Positions 60,784-64,000 of a stretch of DNA of 64,000 bases are shown piece by piece. Each line of letters begins with the position of its first letter. The stretch's first letter is position 1. Both the position numbers and the translations under genes were made by a program. A model generated the notes under the pieces. The model did no database searches. It worked only from the letters and a program-made list of their open reading frames with translations, and was not told where the DNA came from. Source of the stretch: JAJFKX01 sp965230265 (GTDB lineage Bacteria > Pseudomonadota > Gammaproteobacteria > Xanthomonadales > Wenzhouxiangellaceae); NCBI GenBank assembly GCA_965230265.1, contig OZ245999.1, positions 1,674,001 to 1,738,000 on the forward strand, written 5' to 3'.

Positions 60784-63700
60784 CTATTCGCCATTATTGA
60801 CCACTTGCTGCCACGCCTTATCCAACCGTTGTGGTGATACTTTGCTGCGTGTCCCCAACTGCTGGGCAAACAGGGAAACCCGAAACTCTTCCAGTAACCA
60901 GCGGTAATTATCCATCGCCTCGGAGTAATCTCCCCCCTGCTGCAGGTAATCCAGATACCGCTGCCAATAAGGCGCCACCTGCTGTTGCCGTTGCTGGTCT
61001 TTTTTTGGATCCAAAGGCAAACGCTGCAACCGCTCGACCAGTGCCTGCAGATAACGAGGATAATGCTGCATTGCATTCCATGCCAGGTCGCGAAATACAT
61101 TGATATACATCAAATCGTCCAGTTGCCCACGCGCATCCTGCCAGGCTTCTGAGAGCTTTTTAGTGGCATCTTTATTCAATAACATACTGGCTTGATGATA
61201 CGCATTCAGCAAAGGCTGCATCACTTTGATTCGTTGCTGCCAGGCTGGCACCAGTGCCGGTTGTAATTGCACCAGCAGTTCCTCGTATTGTGCCTGGGTA
61301 TAAATATCATGATCCATCAACAGAGCCGCCAGCATGGCATGCAGTAAATCGTCACGAATCGCTTGCCAGCCACCCAGCTTTTGAGCCTGCAATTGCATAT
61401 CACGGGTAAAACCATGATTCTTTTGAATGTAATTGATTTTAGCTTGCAGCGCTGTGCGGAACAGTACCAGCAAACCGGCCTGATGGCTTAACCATGCCTC
61501 ATCCGGATTATCAAATAAACGCAGGCCGCAGACATCACCCTGATCGGTCAGTGCAGGCCAGGCTTTTACGCCCGACGGTGTAGTGACCGTATCGGGCAGG
61601 TCACCAAAATCCCACTGCTCTATATCATTGCGTTCAAATTGACTGCCCTGATCACGCATAAATGCCCGCCGGGCCTTGCCGCCGAACTTATCACGCAATT
61701 CCTGCAAATCACGGCTACTGTCAATGTGTTTGCCGCTATCATCCAGCAACTGAATATTCATCCGCAGGTGTGCCGGCAGCGCACTTTCTTCCCAGTTCAA
61801 ATTATCAGCACGATTACCGGTTATATCAGCCAATTGAGCGGCCAGAACCTGAGTGATGGATGGAAAGGAGTCGCCGTTTAATGCATCCGGCCACTGCAGA
61901 CGTTCAAACACAGCGCGGGCAAATGGCTTGGCGGGTGAAAAAACCCGTCGTTGAGGTTTCGGCAAACTGTTGATCAAGGCAGCCAACCGCTCCTCCAGCA
62001 AACCGGGTACCAGCCAGGATATTTGATTGGCATCCACAATATTCAAATGGACCAGTGGGACCTGGACGGTGACTCCGTCATAAGCGTCACTCGGATCAAA
62101 ATGATAATTCAGATCAAACACCTGCCCTTGACATACCCATTCATCAGGAAATGCGGCTTGCTGATCCAGCAGTGATTGATCACGCAGCAGTACCGTTTCT
62201 GGATACCGTAATTGATCGGTGTTTTTTAAACCGGCATGCCATTTAATTAAAGCCTTTACCGAATGAACCGACACTGGAATCTGCTCAATAAGGAACTGGA
62301 TTCTTGCCTGCACACGCTCCAGCACATCATGCCGCCGTCGCTTGTGCTCAACATGCTGCAGGCTTTCCACCCGCTGCTGATTGTCTCTGATAAATGGCGG
62401 CATTTTTTTGGCTGGAATATTGATCTCGCCATTCACCAAAGCATGTTCAATAAACAATCGGTGGGCTGTTTCCGGATCGTGTGGTGCATAGTGAACTTTA
62501 CGACGTTCAATAATCGGCAGGCCATACAATGTCGACTGCATATACCCCATCACCTGGCCGCTATGGGCATCCCAGAACGGGTCAAAATAACGGTGCTTTA
62601 AAATATGCGCCGCCTGCTGCTCTAACCATTCGGGCTTGATGGCTGCACACACCCGGGCAAATACCCGGCTGGTTTCGACCAACTCTGCAGCCATCATCCA
62701 GCGCGGCCCGGCTTTATGCAAAGCAGAACCAGGAAAGATATGAAAGCGTCTGGCGCGCGCCCCAAGATAGCTCTTCGGACCTGATTTTTTACCTTTCCCC
62801 GAATGCGCATCCTCGTCATCACGCAAACCCACCATACTCAACATGCCACTCAATAGCGCCTGATGAATACCAGCCTGCTGTTTGGCATCCCATTCCTGTC
62901 TGGCTGTTGCCTTCCAGCCCAGTTCGCGGGCGTGATGTTGCAACTGCCGATGTAAATCCATCCATTCGCGCATGCGCACCCAGGATAAAAAGTGTTTTTC
63001 ACACCAGCGCCGTAATGCAGCGCTGCCGTTTTGTTTTTTTTGCTGATGATAGGACACCCACAACTTGAGATAACTCATAAAGTCTGATTGCGGGTGCGCA
63101 AACTCCGCCTGTGCCTGATCGGCTGCCTGGGCATGATCGATGGGGCGTTCGCGGGGGTCTTGAATACTTAACGCTGCGGTTAGTATCAGCATTTCTGAAA
63201 GGCAACCCAGGCGTTCACCCTCTACCAGCATCCGTGCCATGCGCACATCAATCGGCAGACGAGCCAACTGCCGACCAACAGCCGTTAAACGTTCTGGACC
63301 CTCTCCACTCGGCTCAACCGCCTGCAGCTCACGCAACAGCTGCAAAGCATCACTGATCATCACCTGCGCAGGCGGCTCGATAAACGGAAAGTGGTTAATT
63401 TCGCCCAAGCGCATATCCAGCATCCGAAGAATAACGGTAGCCAGCGAGGTTCGCAGAATTTCCGGTTCGGTAAACTCGGGACGCGAATTGAAATCGTCTT
63501 CACTGTATAAGCGAATCGCCACCCCCGGACCAAGTCGCCCACAACGGCCACTGCGCTGGTTGGCGCTGGCTTGAGACACCGGTTCGATGGGCAAACGCTG
63601 CACCCGGCTGCGGTGCGAATAACGACCAATACGGGCCAGCCCTGGATCAATCACAAACTTAATACGCGGTACAGTCAGGGATGTTTCAGCCACATTGGTC

Positions 63701-64000
63701 GCCAAAACAATCCGCCGCTGATTACCCGGTTTGAACACCTGCATCTGGGCCTTGGCACTTAACCGGGCATACAATGGCAGTACTTCGGTGGATTTTAAAT
63801 TTCGCCGCCGTAAAAAATTGGCGGTGTCGCGAATGTCGCGCTCACCCGGTAAAAACACCAGCATATCGCCATGTTTATCTACTCGGGTCAGCTCATCTAC
63901 AGCTTCAGCAATTGCCAGTGACATCCCCCGGTCACCGCGCTCTTCAGCAATGGGCCGATAGCGAATATCAACAGGATAGGTACGACCTTCAACATTGATG
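60784..64000 (-). CDS. hrpA: ATP-dependent RNA helicase HrpA, 3' part (5' part lies beyond the right edge)
   Basis: 1072 codons of open frame reach the right edge. The DEAH motifs I-III are outside. Present are helicase motifs V and VI (LATNVAETSLTVPRIKFVIDPGLAR; SQASANQRSGRCGRLGPG), preceded by INVEGRTYPVDIRYRP, then helicase-associated and OB-fold regions, and the long HrpA-specific C-terminal region. Homologues act in ribosome-associated mRNA cleavage and rescue. The gene continues in frame upstream of the first internal Met, so it is simply cut by the window. It ends 15 bases before relA. Confidence 0.95.
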   Translation of the reverse strand, partial: INVEGRTYPVDIRYRPIAEERGDRGMSLAIAEAVDELTRVDKHGDMLVFLPGERDIRDTANFLRRRNLKSTEVLPLYARLSAKAQMQVFKPGNQRRIVLATNVAETSLTVPRIKFVIDPGLARIGRYSHRSRVQRLPIEPVSQASANQRSGRCGRLGPGVAIRLYSEDDFNSRPEFTEPEILRTSLATVILRMLDMRLGEINHFPFIEPPAQVMISDALQLLRELQAVEPSGEGPERLTAVGRQLARLPIDVRMARMLVEGERLGCLSEMLILTAALSIQDPRERPIDHAQAADQAQAEFAHPQSDFMSYLKLWVSYHQQKKQNGSAALRRWCEKHFLSWVRMREWMDLHRQLQHHARELGWKATARQEWDAKQQAGIHQALLSGMLSMVGLRDDEDAHSGKGKKSGPKSYLGARARRFHIFPGSALHKAGPRWMMAAELVETSRVFARVCAAIKPEWLEQQAAHILKHRYFDPFWDAHSGQVMGYMQSTLYGLPIIERRKVHYAPHDPETAHRLFIEHALVNGEINIPAKKMPPFIRDNQQRVESLQHVEHKRRRHDVLERVQARIQFLIEQIPVSVHSVKALIKWHAGLKNTDQLRYPETVLLRDQSLLDQQAAFPDEWVCQGQVFDLNYHFDPSDAYDGVTVQVPLVHLNIVDANQISWLVPGLLEERLAALINSLPKPQRRVFSPAKPFARAVFERLQWPDALNGDSFPSITQVLAAQLADITGNRADNLNWEESALPAHLRMNIQLLDDSGKHIDSSRDLQELRDKFGGKARRAFMRDQGSQFERNDIEQWDFGDLPDTVTTPSGVKAWPALTDQGDVCGLRLFDNPDEAWLSHQAGLLVLFRTALQAKINYIQKNHGFTRDMQLQAQKLGGWQAIRDDLLHAMLAALLMDHDIYTQAQYEELLVQLQPALVPAWQQRIKVMQPLLNAYHQASMLLNKDATKKLSEAWQDARGQLDDLMYINVFRDLAWNAMQHYPRYLQALVERLQRLPLDPKKDQQRQQQVAPYWQRYLDYLQQGGDYSEAMDNYRWLLEEFRVSLFAQQLGTRSKVSPQRLDKAWQQVVNNGE

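Overview
The window looks like chromosomal DNA from a gammaproteobacterium of roughly 50% G+C. The support is the gene set and order: mltD-gloB opposite a yafS-like gene, rnhA and dnaQ (an Escherichia coli-like neighbourhood), zur with the E. coli zinc-ligand numbering, a ribosome-type RelA, MltF, PpnN and SrkA. A fatty acyl-CoA reductase of the Marinobacter two-domain type, a phasin, an acyl-CoA-binding protein and a split ACAD10/11-type pair suggest a marine lipid- or polyester-storing heterotroph. I cannot name the genus. No insertion sequence, prophage or CRISPR array was seen, and no gap between genes exceeds about 290 bases.

Layout. 1-4.8 kb: 5' part of pyrG, a SrkA-type kinase with an unusual acidic N-terminal extension, an ACE-like M2 peptidase lipoprotein and a small secreted protein. 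4.8-9.6 kb: ppnN, a BlaI/M56-TonB regulatory pair and an EamA transporter. 9.8 kb: tRNA-Pro(CGG), then a DUF1232 protein and pepQ. 12.2-22.3 kb: the most striking locus, a 3194-residue exported Tc/Rhs-type polymorphic toxin with an aspartate-pair Rhs core, an intein-like Hint domain and a short histidine-rich toxin tip, overlapped by ATGA with a HEAT-repeat gene that is probably its immunity gene. 22.5-29.8 kb: cysS, sufE, fatty acyl-CoA reductase, acyl-CoA-binding protein, TetR regulator, a secreted DUF1579-like protein, a phasin and a TPR protein. 29.9-38 kb: a large lipoprotein, PhzF-like, GST and universal stress proteins (the last behind a convincing FNR/ANR-type promoter), a YdeI-like protein, a cysteine-rich secreted protein and the ACAD/kinase pair. 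38-43.3 kb: a CioAB-type quinol oxidase, a CpcT/CpeT-like lipoprotein, zur and gltX. 43.4-51.2 kb: mltF, dnaQ-rnhA-yafS-like, gloB, mltD, an M23 peptidase and a second CpeT-like lipoprotein. 51.3-55.1 kb: folE2 behind a Zur-like palindrome, tRNA-Pro(GGG), and an overlapping halogenase-like flavoprotein/glycosyltransferase pair. 55.2-64 kb: a DUF2461 protein, ogt and an Ada-AlkA fusion (overlapping), DUF998, relA, and the 3' part of hrpA.

How genes work together. The far/acbP/tetR block, phasin and ACAD/kinase pair point to acyl-CoA traffic and carbon storage. zur and folE2 are joined through zinc limitation, since FolE2 is the zinc-independent cyclohydrolase. ogt and ada-alkA form an alkylation-repair unit. 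mltF, mltD and the M23 protein handle peptidoglycan. The Rhs/HEAT pair is a probable contact or secreted competition system without visible type VI secretion genes. All functions are read from sequence motifs and recalled family features; no database search was run.
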